NCBI RefSeq assembly: GCF_036026595.1
Contig: NZ_JARZFX010000017.1
Coordinates: 1 to 61,917, forward strand
Length of the DNA: 61,917 nucleotides
Origin: Virgibacillus_P tibetensis
GTDB taxonomy: Bacteria > Bacillota > Bacilli > Bacillales > Amphibacillaceae
Direction: 5' to 3'
This document shows, piece after piece, positions 43,912 through 53,630 of this stretch. The notes below the pieces were generated by a model. That model searched no databases and was not told the DNA's origin. It saw only the letters and a list, made by a program, of their open reading frames with translations. Position numbers and translations under genes: made by a program. Each line of letters starts with the position of its first letter. The first letter of the stretch is position 1.

Positions 43912-45007
43912 TTTTCTTCCCCCCTTTGATTTTAGAAATGATAAGAAGAACGATCGTAACGATCACAGTTACAATAAGGCTATAATAACCAACAAATGCA
44001 CCTAATGTTACAACTTCATTGAAGTTCTTAGGGAACATACCGATAAAATAAACGAGCGGTGATAAAACAAATAATATTTTCGCCTTTTTTACATTGAATA
44101 AGGAATTCAGCGCAAAAACAGCAACATCAAGACCCATTGCCGTTGTATTAAAAATAGCCATGATCCAAATGGTTAAGAACACCGAATCAAATCTTTCAAA
44201 AAAACCACCTGGTATTTCTATTTCCTTTGCTAACTCAATCGTAGGGTATATGAGATTTGCTGTAGATAGATTTCCAAACACACCGAGACATACAATAAAA
44301 AACAACAGATATAAACCTACAGCCATCGACATACCGATGGCGGCCATTCGAGGTGCTCCTGCAGGCTGTTTTACGAGTGCTGTATAAAACAGCACTATGC
44401 CAAACCCTATGTAAGAAAGCGAACTAACTTGTAGCCCTTGCAAATGTCCACTAAAGCTTGTTTTAAAAACGGGAAGTAGATTTTCTGTGTTAAACCATCC
44501 TAAAGAAAAAACAATAACTAACACGGCAATAATAACAATGATCGGAAAGAACATCATATTTAAACGAAACAAGCCTGCCCTTGACCCTGAAACCGCATAG
44601 ACAACTACTAGCAGAAAAGTCAATGCGATTACCTCCACTGGCGTTTCGTCAAACAAATATTCCTTAGCAATTTCTGCTATCACACGCATTACATAGGCAC
44701 TCAAAATGATTCCTTGGACGGATAAAAGGAATGTAAGCACAACTGCCACAGGTTTTGTGACTAGGGACGATGCATATGTAAGAAATTGTTGATTGGGAAA
44801 GCTTGCAGCCAATTTTGCCACCATCCAAGTAATAAAAACAAAAATTGTCCCCCCGATTACTATTGAAATCCAACCATCAGAAGAGGTAGTTGCCCCCGCT
44901 AGTTCTCTTGGCATGGAAAGGATGCCTACTCCAATTACGATAGAGGGCACAGCAATCATGATTTCTTTATCACTTATCTTTTCATCCGCATAATCAAACC
45001 ACTTCAA
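43898..45007 (-). CDS. spore germination permease, GerAB family
   Basis: A 369-aa B subunit with ten hydrophobic helices of the APC-like endospore germination permease family (SIVIGVGILSMPRELA in helix 1). In characterised receptors this subunit binds the germinant. The start is TTG, overlapping the A-subunit stop as TTGA, after AGGAGGG. The ligand is unknown. Confidence 0.9.
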   Translation of the reverse strand: MKWFDYADEKISDKEIMIAVPSIVIGVGILSMPRELAGATTSSDGWISIVIGGTIFVFITWMVAKLAASFPNQQFLTYASSLVTKPVAVVLTFLLSVQGIILSAYVMRVIAEIAKEYLFDETPVEVIALTFLLVVVYAVSGSRAGLFRLNMMFFPIIVIIAVLVIVFSLGWFNTENLLPVFKTSFSGHLQGLQVSSLSYIGFGIVLFYTALVKQPAGAPRMAAIGMSMAVGLYLLFFIVCLGVFGNLSTANLIYPTIELAKEIEIPGGFFERFDSVFLTIWIMAIFNTTAMGLDVAVFALNSLFNVKKAKILFVLSPLVYFIGMFPKNFNEVVTLGAFVGYYSLIVTVIVTIVLLIISKIKGGKKNGKK

Positions 45008-46554
45008 GATGATCGCCCTCCTTTGTTTGCCGACCTTTTATCCTTTGTTTGCATATATCGAGGTCTTTTTGTCAACATAGGGACAGGCGCACGTAAAATC
45101 AAATCCTTCCAATCTTCCAAAAAGCCAGGTGCAAAAGGTGTAGAATATGGAACACCGATACTTTTTAGATTTACAATGTGGATATTAATCATAATGTAGA
45201 CAAGGACAATTCCATATAGACCTAAAACTGCAGCGGCAACCATAAAACCAAACCGGATCATGCGAAACGAAATGGCAATACTATACGATGGAGTTGTGAA
45301 GGAAGCAATTGCAGTAAGTGCAACAATAATAACCATTACGGGGCTTACAACACCAGCAGTCACAGCTGCCTCCCCAATTACTATACCACCAACAATTCCG
45401 ACCGTTTGACCAATGGATCTTGGTAATCTGGCTCCCGCCTCACGCAGGAGTTCCATCGTTATCCCCATTAATATCGCTTCAATAAAAGCTGGAAAAGGTA
45501 CCCCTTCCCTTGTTGCAGCAATAGAGAATGCGAGTTCCGAAGGGATCATTCCCTGATGATAAGAAACGAGTGCAATGTATAATGAAGGGGCAAACATTGC
45601 AATAAAAGCAGCAAGATACCGTAACAATCTTAGCAACGAACCAATGGACCATCGTTCATAATAATCTTCAGGCGATTGCAACATATTCCCCAACGTTATA
45701 GGCGCTATCAAAACGAATGGCGTTCCATCAAGTATGATTGCAACTTTCCCCTGCAATACAGCTGCAGCAACCTTATCCGGTCTTTCCGTATTTTCCATTT
45801 GCGGAAATGGAGACAAGAAATTATCTTCAATCCATTGTTCAATATACCCTGATTCTGGGGCATCATCCATATCAATTGTAGCGAGCCTTCTATTAACTTC
45901 ATTTAATATATCTGGATGGATGATGCCATCTACATAGGTCAAAATTAAACTTTTCTTCGACCTTCGCCCCACTTCATATGTCTTAAAGCGTAAGTTTGGA
46001 TCTCTTATCTGCCGGCGTATAAGAACCATATTTGTTCGTAAATTTTCAACAAAACCTTCTCGTGAACCCCGTATTAATGACTCTGATTGTGGTTCCTCTA
46101 TTGATCGGCTATCCCAACCCTTTGTAGCCATAATTAAAACGTTATCTATTCCGTCTAAATAAAACACCGAACTTCCTGATAATAACTTTATTGTCAATTC
46201 ATCTAAAGATTTTCCTTCTTCAATTGAGCTAATTGATAAGAGGCCCTTTTGTACTTCATTAAATAGATCGGTTTCACTTGTAGGCAAATCCTGTTTCCTT
46301 CCAAATATCAGAAGATTCTTAAGGATGTTGTTATGTAGCATATCTTTATCGGTTAATCCATCTATATAAGCAATTGCACACTTGTTGTTCCCAATAGTAA
46401 ATTCGTGAATTACTAAATCACTTGGTTCATTCAGCATCTTTTTTAAATTATCTATGTTTCTATTAAGGTTTTTAAATAGCTCAACAGGAAAATTCTCTAC
46501 ATTATTATTGACTTTCTGTTCCTTATTTCTATTAAACAATGATCGCTTTACCAA
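45004..46554 (-). CDS. spore germination receptor subunit, GerAA family
   Basis: A 516-aa A subunit: a soluble N-terminal half (SVFYLDGIDNVLIMATKGWDSR, then ESLIRGSREGFVENLRTN, the GerA hallmark) and a C-terminal half with about five membrane helices, and PSLYIALVSYHQGMIP in between. The start is TTG after GAGGGTG. First gene of the receptor operon, it should be made in the forespore, but no clear sigma-G box could be fixed. Confidence 0.93.
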   Translation of the reverse strand: MVKRSLFNRNKEQKVNNNVENFPVELFKNLNRNIDNLKKMLNEPSDLVIHEFTIGNNKCAIAYIDGLTDKDMLHNNILKNLLIFGRKQDLPTSETDLFNEVQKGLLSISSIEEGKSLDELTIKLLSGSSVFYLDGIDNVLIMATKGWDSRSIEEPQSESLIRGSREGFVENLRTNMVLIRRQIRDPNLRFKTYEVGRRSKKSLILTYVDGIIHPDILNEVNRRLATIDMDDAPESGYIEQWIEDNFLSPFPQMENTERPDKVAAAVLQGKVAIILDGTPFVLIAPITLGNMLQSPEDYYERWSIGSLLRLLRYLAAFIAMFAPSLYIALVSYHQGMIPSELAFSIAATREGVPFPAFIEAILMGITMELLREAGARLPRSIGQTVGIVGGIVIGEAAVTAGVVSPVMVIIVALTAIASFTTPSYSIAISFRMIRFGFMVAAAVLGLYGIVLVYIMINIHIVNLKSIGVPYSTPFAPGFLEDWKDLILRAPVPMLTKRPRYMQTKDKRSANKGGRSS

Positions 46555-46654
46555 GTCATCACCCTCAATTTACGGTAGGTCATCCTCCTTTTCTTTCCCA
46601 CATTTCATTATATTTATACAAATTAATAAACGCTGTTAGCCATCCGTATAATAA

Positions 46655-46667
46655 TCAGATATTCTGA
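46655..46667. promoter_or_regulatory. dyad TCAGATATTCTGA between ger operon and DUF3231 genes
   Basis: A 13-bp dyad with 5-bp arms (TCAGA/TCTGA) in the 150-bp divergent promoter region. A TATAAT at 46647-46652 faces the DUF3231 genes but its -35 is weak. The dyad may bind a sporulation regulator; unproven. Confidence 0.35.
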
Positions 46668-46706
46668 CAAACTAAATAAAACATGCACTCCAGGAGGAAT
46701 AATGAT

Positions 46707-47729
46707 ATGGAATCGAATAATAAAGCAGTTTTAACTTCATCAGAACTGGCTAATATTTGGGGAGGCTACATGAATGCCAGTCTAAATGTTGCAGTACTTT
46801 CCTATTACAAAGAAATTGTAGAGGATGAGGAAATCCTTCCAGTTGTAAACTATGCTTTCAACTTTTCTCAGGATCAAGTGAATAAACTCTCTACTATCCT
46901 AAAAAATGAAAATCACCCAGTCCCACATGGGTTTACTAATGAGGATGTTAATTTAAATGCTCCGAAACTTTATACGGATATTTATCTTCTGCAGAATTCC
47001 CTGACCCTCGGCACCTTAGGATTAAATGCTTGTGCAATGGCTATAGGGTCCAGTACCAGGGAGGATATTTACACCTATTTTTCCAATGCCCTTCAGGAGT
47101 TTAATGAGCTACATCGTATGGCTAGAGCGGTTGCCTTATCAAAAGGAGTTTATACACGCCCGCCTTCCATCCCAACAACTGAAGAAGTAGATTACGTCAA
47201 AAAACAAAACTTTCTGTCAGGCTGGTTTGGTGATCGCAGACCATTACTGGCCGTTGAAATCTCCCATCTTTTTTCCAATATAGGAAGGAATACATTAGGT
47301 GCTGCAACGTTAACAGGCTTCACTCAAGTAACACAATCGAAAGAGGTAAAGTCATACCTGAAGCGAGGGATAGAAATTGCCAAAAAACACGTAACTATTT
47401 TTAGTGAAGTGCTAGAGGATAGTAATGTTTCCGTTCCAATGGGTTCGGATGCTATGGTTACAGATTCACATGGAATATCTCCATTTTCAGATAAATTGAT
47501 CATGTTTCATACTACAGGGATGATATCTCAAGGTATTGGATTCTATGGTTTTGCTATTTCTACAAGCAGCAGAAGAGATTTATCAGCTCACTATGCACGC
47601 CTAAGTGCCGAGATTGTCTTATACTCTGAAGATGGGATTAACATTATGATCGATAATGAATGGTTAGAGGAACCCCCGCGAATGATTGACCGGGATGAGT
47701 TAGCAAATACTTATAAGCGAAAGGAATAA
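46707..47729 (+). CDS. DUF3231 protein (two repeats)
   Basis: A 340-aa protein built of two DUF3231 units of about 165 aa. The first has LTSSELANIWGGYMN and HPVPHGFTNEDVNLNAPKL; the second has VDYVKKQNFLSGWFGDRRPL and SPFSDKLIMFHTTGM. The helical pattern suggests a ferritin-like bundle. The start is the ATG at 46707, nine bases after AGGAGG; the upstream ATG at 46683 overlaps that site. DUF3231 genes are frequent in spore formers and this one is divergent from a germination operon, so a spore role is plausible. Confidence 0.87.
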   Translation: MESNNKAVLTSSELANIWGGYMNASLNVAVLSYYKEIVEDEEILPVVNYAFNFSQDQVNKLSTILKNENHPVPHGFTNEDVNLNAPKLYTDIYLLQNSLTLGTLGLNACAMAIGSSTREDIYTYFSNALQEFNELHRMARAVALSKGVYTRPPSIPTTEEVDYVKKQNFLSGWFGDRRPLLAVEISHLFSNIGRNTLGAATLTGFTQVTQSKEVKSYLKRGIEIAKKHVTIFSEVLEDSNVSVPMGSDAMVTDSHGISPFSDKLIMFHTTGMISQGIGFYGFAISTSSRRDLSAHYARLSAEIVLYSEDGINIMIDNEWLEEPPRMIDRDELANTYKRKE

Positions 47730-47735
47730 AAACGT

Positions 47736-48740
47736 ATGAAAAATTTCGATCATATTGAACTAACATCAGCAGATATTTCTACACTTTGGACTGCCTATCA
47801 AAGTGATACATTAGCCATCTGTGGTTTAAAGTTTTTTTTAACCCATGTTGAAGATGAAGAAATCGAATCACTACTAGCTGACGCACTGGTACAAACGGAA
47901 CAGCAAGTTGAAGCATTAACAAACTTCTTTAACAAGGGAGGGTATCCTGTCCCCAAAGGATTTTCCGGGCAGGATGTCGATTTAAGTGCGCCTCGACTTT
48001 TTTCGGATAAACTCTATCTTGAATATATTTTAAATATGACTATTTTTACGCTTACTACGTATTCCATGTCTTTATCTGTTGCTGAACGAAAGGATGTAAT
48101 TGATTACTTCTCTGAAAGTTTAAAAACAGCAAATGATCTTCATAAAAAATCAAAAGAGTTAGCTAAGGAGAAGGGGGTTTATATACGTACACCACAGATA
48201 CCAAAGCCAAAACAAGTTGATTTCGTGAAAAAACAAAGCTTTTTAGCAGGTTGGTTTGCCGATAAAAGACCATTAATTGGTGTTGAAATAACCAATCTGG
48301 TGTTTAACGCAAAGCGAAATGCATTAGGTCAAGCGATTATTACTGGATTTAGTCAAGTAGCAAAATCGAAAGAAGTGAGAAGTTTTTTTGAAAAGGGTCA
48401 AGATATATCTGGAAAACACGTAGAAGTATTTGCTTCTATTTTACATGCGGAAAACTTGCATAATGGAGCATTATTAATGACATCTGAGGTAACGGATTCA
48501 ACTGTTTCCCCTTTTTCGGATAAATTTATGATGACTCTAGTTACTATGCTTATAGCATCTGGCATAGGGCAATATGGTGTATCCATGGCAGCAAGTCCCA
48601 GACATGATATAGGTGCCCATTATACTCGTTTAATAGCAGAAACAGCCAAATATTCCAATGAAGGTGCAAACATTCTGATTGATAATGGATGGATGGAACA
48701 ACCTCCGATGGCAGCAGATCGAAAAGAATTAGCGAAATAG
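47736..48740 (+). CDS. DUF3231 protein, tandem paralog
   Basis: A 334-aa paralog of the preceding protein, with the same two-unit plan (LTSADISTLWTAYQSDT, YPVPKGFSGQDVDLSAPRL, VDFVKKQSFLAGWFADKRPL, SPFSDKFMMTLVTML). It follows by 6 bp, with the AAGCGAAAGGA end of the first gene as ribosome site. The pair arose by duplication. Whether they form mixed oligomers is unknown. Confidence 0.87.
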   Translation: MKNFDHIELTSADISTLWTAYQSDTLAICGLKFFLTHVEDEEIESLLADALVQTEQQVEALTNFFNKGGYPVPKGFSGQDVDLSAPRLFSDKLYLEYILNMTIFTLTTYSMSLSVAERKDVIDYFSESLKTANDLHKKSKELAKEKGVYIRTPQIPKPKQVDFVKKQSFLAGWFADKRPLIGVEITNLVFNAKRNALGQAIITGFSQVAKSKEVRSFFEKGQDISGKHVEVFASILHAENLHNGALLMTSEVTDSTVSPFSDKFMMTLVTMLIASGIGQYGVSMAASPRHDIGAHYTRLIAETAKYSNEGANILIDNGWMEQPPMAADRKELAK

Positions 48741-48747
48741 GTTTGAT

Positions 48748-49245
48748 ATGGAAAATATAATAAATAAAAAAAGTAAAAAATTAGAAGTTCTGCTATGGAG
48801 TATTGCTTTACCTGGATTTGGTCAATTACTAAATCAAAAATATATTAAAGGAATTTTATTAGTTGGATTAGAATTTTTAATCAATGTTATGGGCAATTTT
48901 AACAGTATTATTGTATTAAGTTTTAATGGACAAATCGAAGAAGCAATTCAACAAACAAATTACCTGTGGCTTATGTTTTATCCTTGTTTATATTTCTTCG
49001 CTATATGGGATGCCTATAAGGATGCCGGTGGAGGGAGGAAACCATTTGCCTATTTACCACTTGTATTTTCGGCCTATTTTGTAACAGTAGGCTTAATTTT
49101 TTCGCCCGTTTTCACCCTGTTCGGATACTTAATCGGCCCCATGTGGTTACCCATACTGTTTTTACCGATTGGGTTAAGTGTCGGTGCATTAGTAAGATGG
49201 ATTTTATTAAAAATGTATACGAAGGAAGCTAGACCTGCTTCCTGA
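48748..49245 (+). CDS. small multi-pass membrane protein
   Basis: A 165-aa protein with four to five hydrophobic segments. The N-terminal LLWSIALPGFGQLLNQKYIKGI pattern recalls TM2/DUF5683-type membrane proteins (PGxGQ..Y..K). It starts 8 bp after the second DUF3231 gene and is probably co-transcribed with it. Function unknown. The 250 bp after it contains a weak hairpin near 49245-49275 and the app promoter region, with TATAAT near 49391. Confidence 0.75.
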   Translation: MENIINKKSKKLEVLLWSIALPGFGQLLNQKYIKGILLVGLEFLINVMGNFNSIIVLSFNGQIEEAIQQTNYLWLMFYPCLYFFAIWDAYKDAGGGRKPFAYLPLVFSAYFVTVGLIFSPVFTLFGYLIGPMWLPILFLPIGLSVGALVRWILLKMYTKEARPAS

Positions 49246-49494
49246 CGCCGCTCTCGGGATAATTTTTAACTCGAGGGCATTTTTGTCTTTACTTGTTGAG
49301 GCAAATAGTTATCTTCTCTTCTTGATGTGTACTGCAATTTACTTCTAAATTCCTTCTACTAAGCCAAAATTACTAATATATGTGAATATAATACAACTAC
49401 TAAACATAGTATATACGAACATATTCAATTACATCTTTCGTGAGCTTATACATATTTTTCGGATCTAACATCTCTTTTCGAATGGAGTGTTCGT

Positions 49495-50484
49495 ATGAAT
49501 AATGAACCAGTATTAGATGTCGAGCAACTGAAAACATATTTTTATTTAGATGAGGATCAAGTAGCTAAGGCTGTAGATAATATCTCATTTTCTATTTACC
49601 CCGGAGAGACGGTTGCCCTTGTTGGGGAATCAGGCAGTGGAAAAAGCATAAGCGCTCTGTCTGTTATGCAGCTTATTAACAAACCTGGCCGTATAGTTGA
49701 AGGTAAAATTTCAATAAATGGAGAGGATATACTTCAATTATCGGCAAAACAGATGACCAGAATCCGTGGAAATGACATAGCAATGATTTTTCAAGAACCA
49801 ATGACAGCGTTAAACCCAGTATTTACGATCGGGAATCAAATAACAGAGATTCTTAAGAAACACAAAAATATGAAAAAGGACGATGCTCGTAATAAAGCTA
49901 TTAATCTACTAAAAACGGTTGGTATTCCAAGGGCAGAGGAAATTATGACCGAGTATCCACATCAGCTGTCCGGAGGAATGAGACAGCGGGTAATGATAGC
50001 GATGGCAATTTCCTGTGATCCACTATTGCTTATTGCAGATGAACCAACTACAGCACTCGATGTAACTATACAAGCACAAATTCTCGATTTGATGGCTGAG
50101 ATGAAGCAGCGTTTTCAAATGGCTCTATTGCTTATCACGCATGACGTCGGGGTGGTTTCCGAATATGCTGATCGCGTTATGGTGATGTATGGGGGACAAA
50201 TTGTTGAGCAAGCACCCACAAAGAAACTACTGAGAGACACAAAGCACCCTTACACAAAAGGCTTACTGGAGAGTATACCAAATATTAATGAGGACGTGGA
50301 AAGATTAGGGACAATTAAAGGAACTGTTCCTCCTGCATATGATTTTCCCAGCGGCTGCCGCTTTTCTTCCCGTTGTCCTTTTGTCATGGATAAATGTATG
50401 CAAGCAAACCCAGAGCTGAAAAAAATCGATACAGATCATTTTGTCCGCTGTTATTTATATGAGAATGGAGGCCCTTCTGAATGA
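49495..50484 (+). CDS. appD: oligopeptide ABC transporter ATPase AppD/OppD type
   Basis: A 329-aa ATPase. Walker A GESGSGKS is at 44-51, the signature is LSGGMRQR, Walker B LLIADEPTTALDV, and the C-terminal oligopeptide domain has the four-Cys stretch CRFSSRCPFVMDKC that may hold an iron-sulfur cluster. It overlaps appF by 4 bp. The gene order D-F-A-B-C is that of the Bacillus app operon, so app is a better name than opp or dpp, though substrates may differ. Confidence 0.88.
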   Translation: MNNEPVLDVEQLKTYFYLDEDQVAKAVDNISFSIYPGETVALVGESGSGKSISALSVMQLINKPGRIVEGKISINGEDILQLSAKQMTRIRGNDIAMIFQEPMTALNPVFTIGNQITEILKKHKNMKKDDARNKAINLLKTVGIPRAEEIMTEYPHQLSGGMRQRVMIAMAISCDPLLLIADEPTTALDVTIQAQILDLMAEMKQRFQMALLLITHDVGVVSEYADRVMVMYGGQIVEQAPTKKLLRDTKHPYTKGLLESIPNINEDVERLGTIKGTVPPAYDFPSGCRFSSRCPFVMDKCMQANPELKKIDTDHFVRCYLYENGGPSE

Positions 50485-51500
50485 CTATATTAGATCAAAA
50501 AAGCAACCATGACCAAGAGACTCTCGTAGATATCAAAAACATAAAAAAGTACTTCCCAATCAAGGGTGGAGTCTTAAAACGTACCATTGGACATTTAAAA
50601 GCTGTCGATGATGTTTCATTAACTATTCAAAAGGGAGAAACTCTCGGTATTGTTGGCGAATCAGGATCAGGAAAATCAACCTTAGGCCGCGTCATACTTC
50701 GCCTGCTTGATCCAACTGAAGGGAACATACATTTCAACGGTGCCGATATCTCCAAACTGACTCGAAGAAAATTCCGACCCTACAGACGGGATATGCAAAT
50801 CGTATTCCAGGATCCTTTTGCTTCATTAAATTCCAAGATGAGCGTAGCCGAGCTAGTTGAGGAACCTTTACTCATCCAAGCTGACCTTTCTAAGTCCGAA
50901 AGAAAAAAGAAGGCAATCGAGATCATTGAAAAAGTAGGGCTACGAGCAGAAGATCGACTTAAATACCCTCATGAGTTCTCAGGAGGACAGCGGCAACGTA
51001 TCAGTATAGCTAGAGCATTAATTATTGAGCCCAAATTTGTCATTTGTGATGAGCCAGTTTCAGCGCTTGATGTTTCCATTCAAGCTCAAGTGCTAAATTT
51101 GATGAAGGATTTGCAGGATGATCTTGGGTTAACTTATTTATTTATTGCGCATGACTTGGGTGTTGTCAAGCACATCAGTGATCGTGTTGCTGTGATGTAT
51201 TTAGGAAGAATTGTTGAAATAGCACCTAAAAAAGCAATCTATGAAAACGCACTTCACCCATATACGAAAGCACTTCTTACCTCTATACCTGTAATTGACA
51301 CTGGAAAGTCAAACGAGCAAAAAGTAGAAAAAATTAAGTTGAGTGGAGATTTGCCAAGTCCTGCGAATCCACCGTCAGGATGTACATTCCGCACACGTTG
51401 TCCATTAGCTCATGACCGTTGTTCAATAGTACGTCCAGAATTAACAGAGATGGAGAAAGGCCATTTCGTTGCTTGTCATTTGTACACAGAAGAGCAGTAG
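50481..51500 (+). CDS. appF: oligopeptide ABC transporter ATPase AppF/OppF type
   Basis: A 339-aa ATPase: KAVDDVSLTIQKGET, Walker A GESGSGKS, signature FSGGQRQRISIARAL, Walker B FVICDEPVSALDVS, and a C-terminal Cys cluster CTFRTRCPLAHDRC. It pairs with AppD to power the AppBC channel. The ATG overlaps the appD stop (ATGA). Confidence 0.88.
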   Translation: MTILDQKSNHDQETLVDIKNIKKYFPIKGGVLKRTIGHLKAVDDVSLTIQKGETLGIVGESGSGKSTLGRVILRLLDPTEGNIHFNGADISKLTRRKFRPYRRDMQIVFQDPFASLNSKMSVAELVEEPLLIQADLSKSERKKKAIEIIEKVGLRAEDRLKYPHEFSGGQRQRISIARALIIEPKFVICDEPVSALDVSIQAQVLNLMKDLQDDLGLTYLFIAHDLGVVKHISDRVAVMYLGRIVEIAPKKAIYENALHPYTKALLTSIPVIDTGKSNEQKVEKIKLSGDLPSPANPPSGCTFRTRCPLAHDRCSIVRPELTEMEKGHFVACHLYTEEQ

Positions 51501-51505
51501 CTTAC

Positions 51506-51539
51506 AAAGTTGTTTCAAAACTTACTTTGGCAACTTTTT
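51506..51539 (+). terminator. weak hairpin after appF (possible attenuator)
   Basis: AAAGTTG and CAACTTT with an 18-nt loop, followed by TTG. Too weak for full termination; it may give partial stop before the binding-protein gene. Confidence 0.4.
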
Positions 51540-51574
51540 GAATATACACTTACACGAATTTCAGGGGGTGATTG

Positions 51575-51616
51575 ATGCAAACTTTTTCATGGCATTTAGT
51601 ACTTATTAATTTATAA
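51575..51616 (+). CDS. candidate 13-aa leader peptide upstream of appA
   Basis: ATG with CAGGGGGTG nine bases before it encodes MQTFSWHLVLINL and stops 13 bp before the appA TTG, so the appA ribosome site starts inside its stop codon. This could couple translation or act as a regulatory leader. No terminator follows it. It may also be chance. Confidence 0.4.
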   Translation: MQTFSWHLVLINL

Positions 51617-51629
51617 AGGGGGAAAAAAT

Positions 51630-53450
51630 TTGTTTAAAAAGTATAAGCACGGTATAGCTCTTCTTGTTTTGTTGTTTTTTCTAAGTATTGTAATGGTAGC
51701 TTGTAATAGTGATGACCCTGAACCAGCAGACCCAGAGGAAACGGAAGATCCGGCTGAAGAAACAGATAATGGTGAAGAAGAGGAAGAAGATCCGGTTGCT
51801 GAAGGTCCACAACCTGGTGGAACTTTGACAGGAGCCATGTATTCCGCACCAGCTGGCATGTTTAACCCTATCTTTTATGAAGAGGCATATGAAGCTAACG
51901 TGCTTGACTTCACCCATGAAGGCCTAATCAGTCAAAATGAAAACCTGGAGTTTATTCCTAATTTGGCGAAGGATTGGGAAACGAATGATGATCAAACATC
52001 AATTACCCTTTTCCTTGAGGAAGGTGTCAAATGGCATGATGGAGAAGAATTTACAGCTGACGATGTTGTTTTCACCTATAGAGCTATAGCAGATCCAGAC
52101 TATGTTTCGTCAGGTGGAATCCGCACAGCCTATGTGCTGCCATTGTTGGGCTATGAAGAATATAACTCAGGAGAAACAGATGAATTTCAAGGGGTGGTAG
52201 CAGAGGATGATTATACGGTTACATTCCACTTTGCAGAGCCGAATATAAATCCGTTGTATTACGCCAGTTTTACAATCATACCTGAACATGTATTTGCAGA
52301 CATACCTATAACGGAAATGCCAGAAGCAGCAGAATCACGCGATGCTGGTGCTGTTATTGGAACCGGTCCATTTAAATTCACAGAGATGATTGAACGGGAA
52401 CAATATGTGTTAGAGCGAAACGACGATTATTGGCAGGGTGCACCGTATCTAGACAAAATTGTCTGGAAAGTAATCGCACAATCTATAATGACAGGATTAC
52501 TTGAATCAGGTGAGCTTGACTTCATCGCAGATCCTGGTGGAATACCACCTGCAGACTATGAGACAGTGGAAGCCTTTGGTAATATCGAAATAATTGAGCA
52601 GGCAGACTTTGGTTATCAGCTGCTTGGATTTAAGCATAACCATCGAACTACAGAAGATGTAGAAGGTGGCGTTCTCGAGCCGGATAACTGGGTTCCAAAC
52701 GAAAAACTTGATAATCCAGAAATAAGGCAGGCAATATCTTATGCTGTTAACCGGGAAGGTATAGTCGATGGACTTCTTTATGGCCGTGGGCAACCGATTA
52801 ACTCACCAATTGCTGTTCAGTTTTGGGCATATGATGAAAATGCCGCAACGAACTATAACTACGACCCTGAGAAAGCTGAAGCTATGCTGGATGATTTAGG
52901 ATATGTGGATGTAACCGGCGATGGATTCCGTGAAGATGCAGACGGAAATGAGTGGGTACTGAACATGGATTACCCAACCGGAAATGAGTTGCGCGAACGC
53001 TCTGCACCACTAATTGAACAACAGCTTGAAGAAGTAGGAATCAACGTTAATTTACGTCAGCCAAAAGAAATGACAGCCTATGTGGAAGAGCTGACAAATG
53101 ACAATACGGACTGGGATCTATACTTAATCGGTTGGAGCTTAGGAAGTGCTGATCCAGACCCGACAGGTTTATGGGGAACAAAGGCAGCATATAACTTCTC
53201 CAGATGGAACAACCCTGAATCAGAAGAATTAATGCAAAAAGCATTAAAGGCACCCGAAGCATTTGAACAAGATTTCCGTGCTGAAGTATATGCGGATTGG
53301 CAAGGCGTATTTTCTGAAGACCTCCCTGCATTACTCTTATATGCACAAAACAGCCTTTGGGCTTACAATGAGCGATTGAACGGTGTCGATCCACTACCGT
53401 ACTCCATGTATAACGATGCACACCTATGGTGGGTAGATGATTTAGATTAA
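51630..53450 (+). CDS. appA: oligopeptide-binding lipoprotein AppA type
   Basis: A 606-aa extracellular receptor of SBP family 5. The signal peptide ends in lipobox MVAC with Cys25, followed by a very acidic linker (about residues 26-55). GLISQNENLEFIPNLAKDW and EEGVKWHDGEEFTADDVVFT are family-5 hallmarks. The start is TTG after AAAGGGGG. It captures peptides for AppBC. The long acidic linker is typical of salt-adapted Bacillaceae surface proteins (inference). Confidence 0.9.
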   Translation: MFKKYKHGIALLVLLFFLSIVMVACNSDDPEPADPEETEDPAEETDNGEEEEEDPVAEGPQPGGTLTGAMYSAPAGMFNPIFYEEAYEANVLDFTHEGLISQNENLEFIPNLAKDWETNDDQTSITLFLEEGVKWHDGEEFTADDVVFTYRAIADPDYVSSGGIRTAYVLPLLGYEEYNSGETDEFQGVVAEDDYTVTFHFAEPNINPLYYASFTIIPEHVFADIPITEMPEAAESRDAGAVIGTGPFKFTEMIEREQYVLERNDDYWQGAPYLDKIVWKVIAQSIMTGLLESGELDFIADPGGIPPADYETVEAFGNIEIIEQADFGYQLLGFKHNHRTTEDVEGGVLEPDNWVPNEKLDNPEIRQAISYAVNREGIVDGLLYGRGQPINSPIAVQFWAYDENAATNYNYDPEKAEAMLDDLGYVDVTGDGFREDADGNEWVLNMDYPTGNELRERSAPLIEQQLEEVGINVNLRQPKEMTAYVEELTNDNTDWDLYLIGWSLGSADPDPTGLWGTKAAYNFSRWNNPESEELMQKALKAPEAFEQDFRAEVYADWQGVFSEDLPALLLYAQNSLWAYNERLNGVDPLPYSMYNDAHLWWVDDLD

Positions 53451-53585
53451 ACCCTAACAGGAAAGCGCTATTTAAATAGTAAACCGTGTATTTCGCAGTC
53501 ACTTATAACCCACGAATGATAGGTGATGATACTTTTATAGTTACTTACTGTGAAATACCGCTAAATTACCAAGAAAAAAGTAGTT

Positions 53586-53609
53586 GAGAGTATGCCAAGG
53601 CATGCTCTC
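53586..53609 (+). promoter_or_regulatory. 11-bp hairpin between appA and appB
   Basis: GAGAGTATGCC and GGCATGCTCTC pair with one T-G wobble around AA. No T run, so it is more likely an mRNA-stabilising end for the appA message than a terminator. Confidence 0.55.
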
Positions 53610-53630
53610 CTCCTTCATAGGGGGCTGGTT

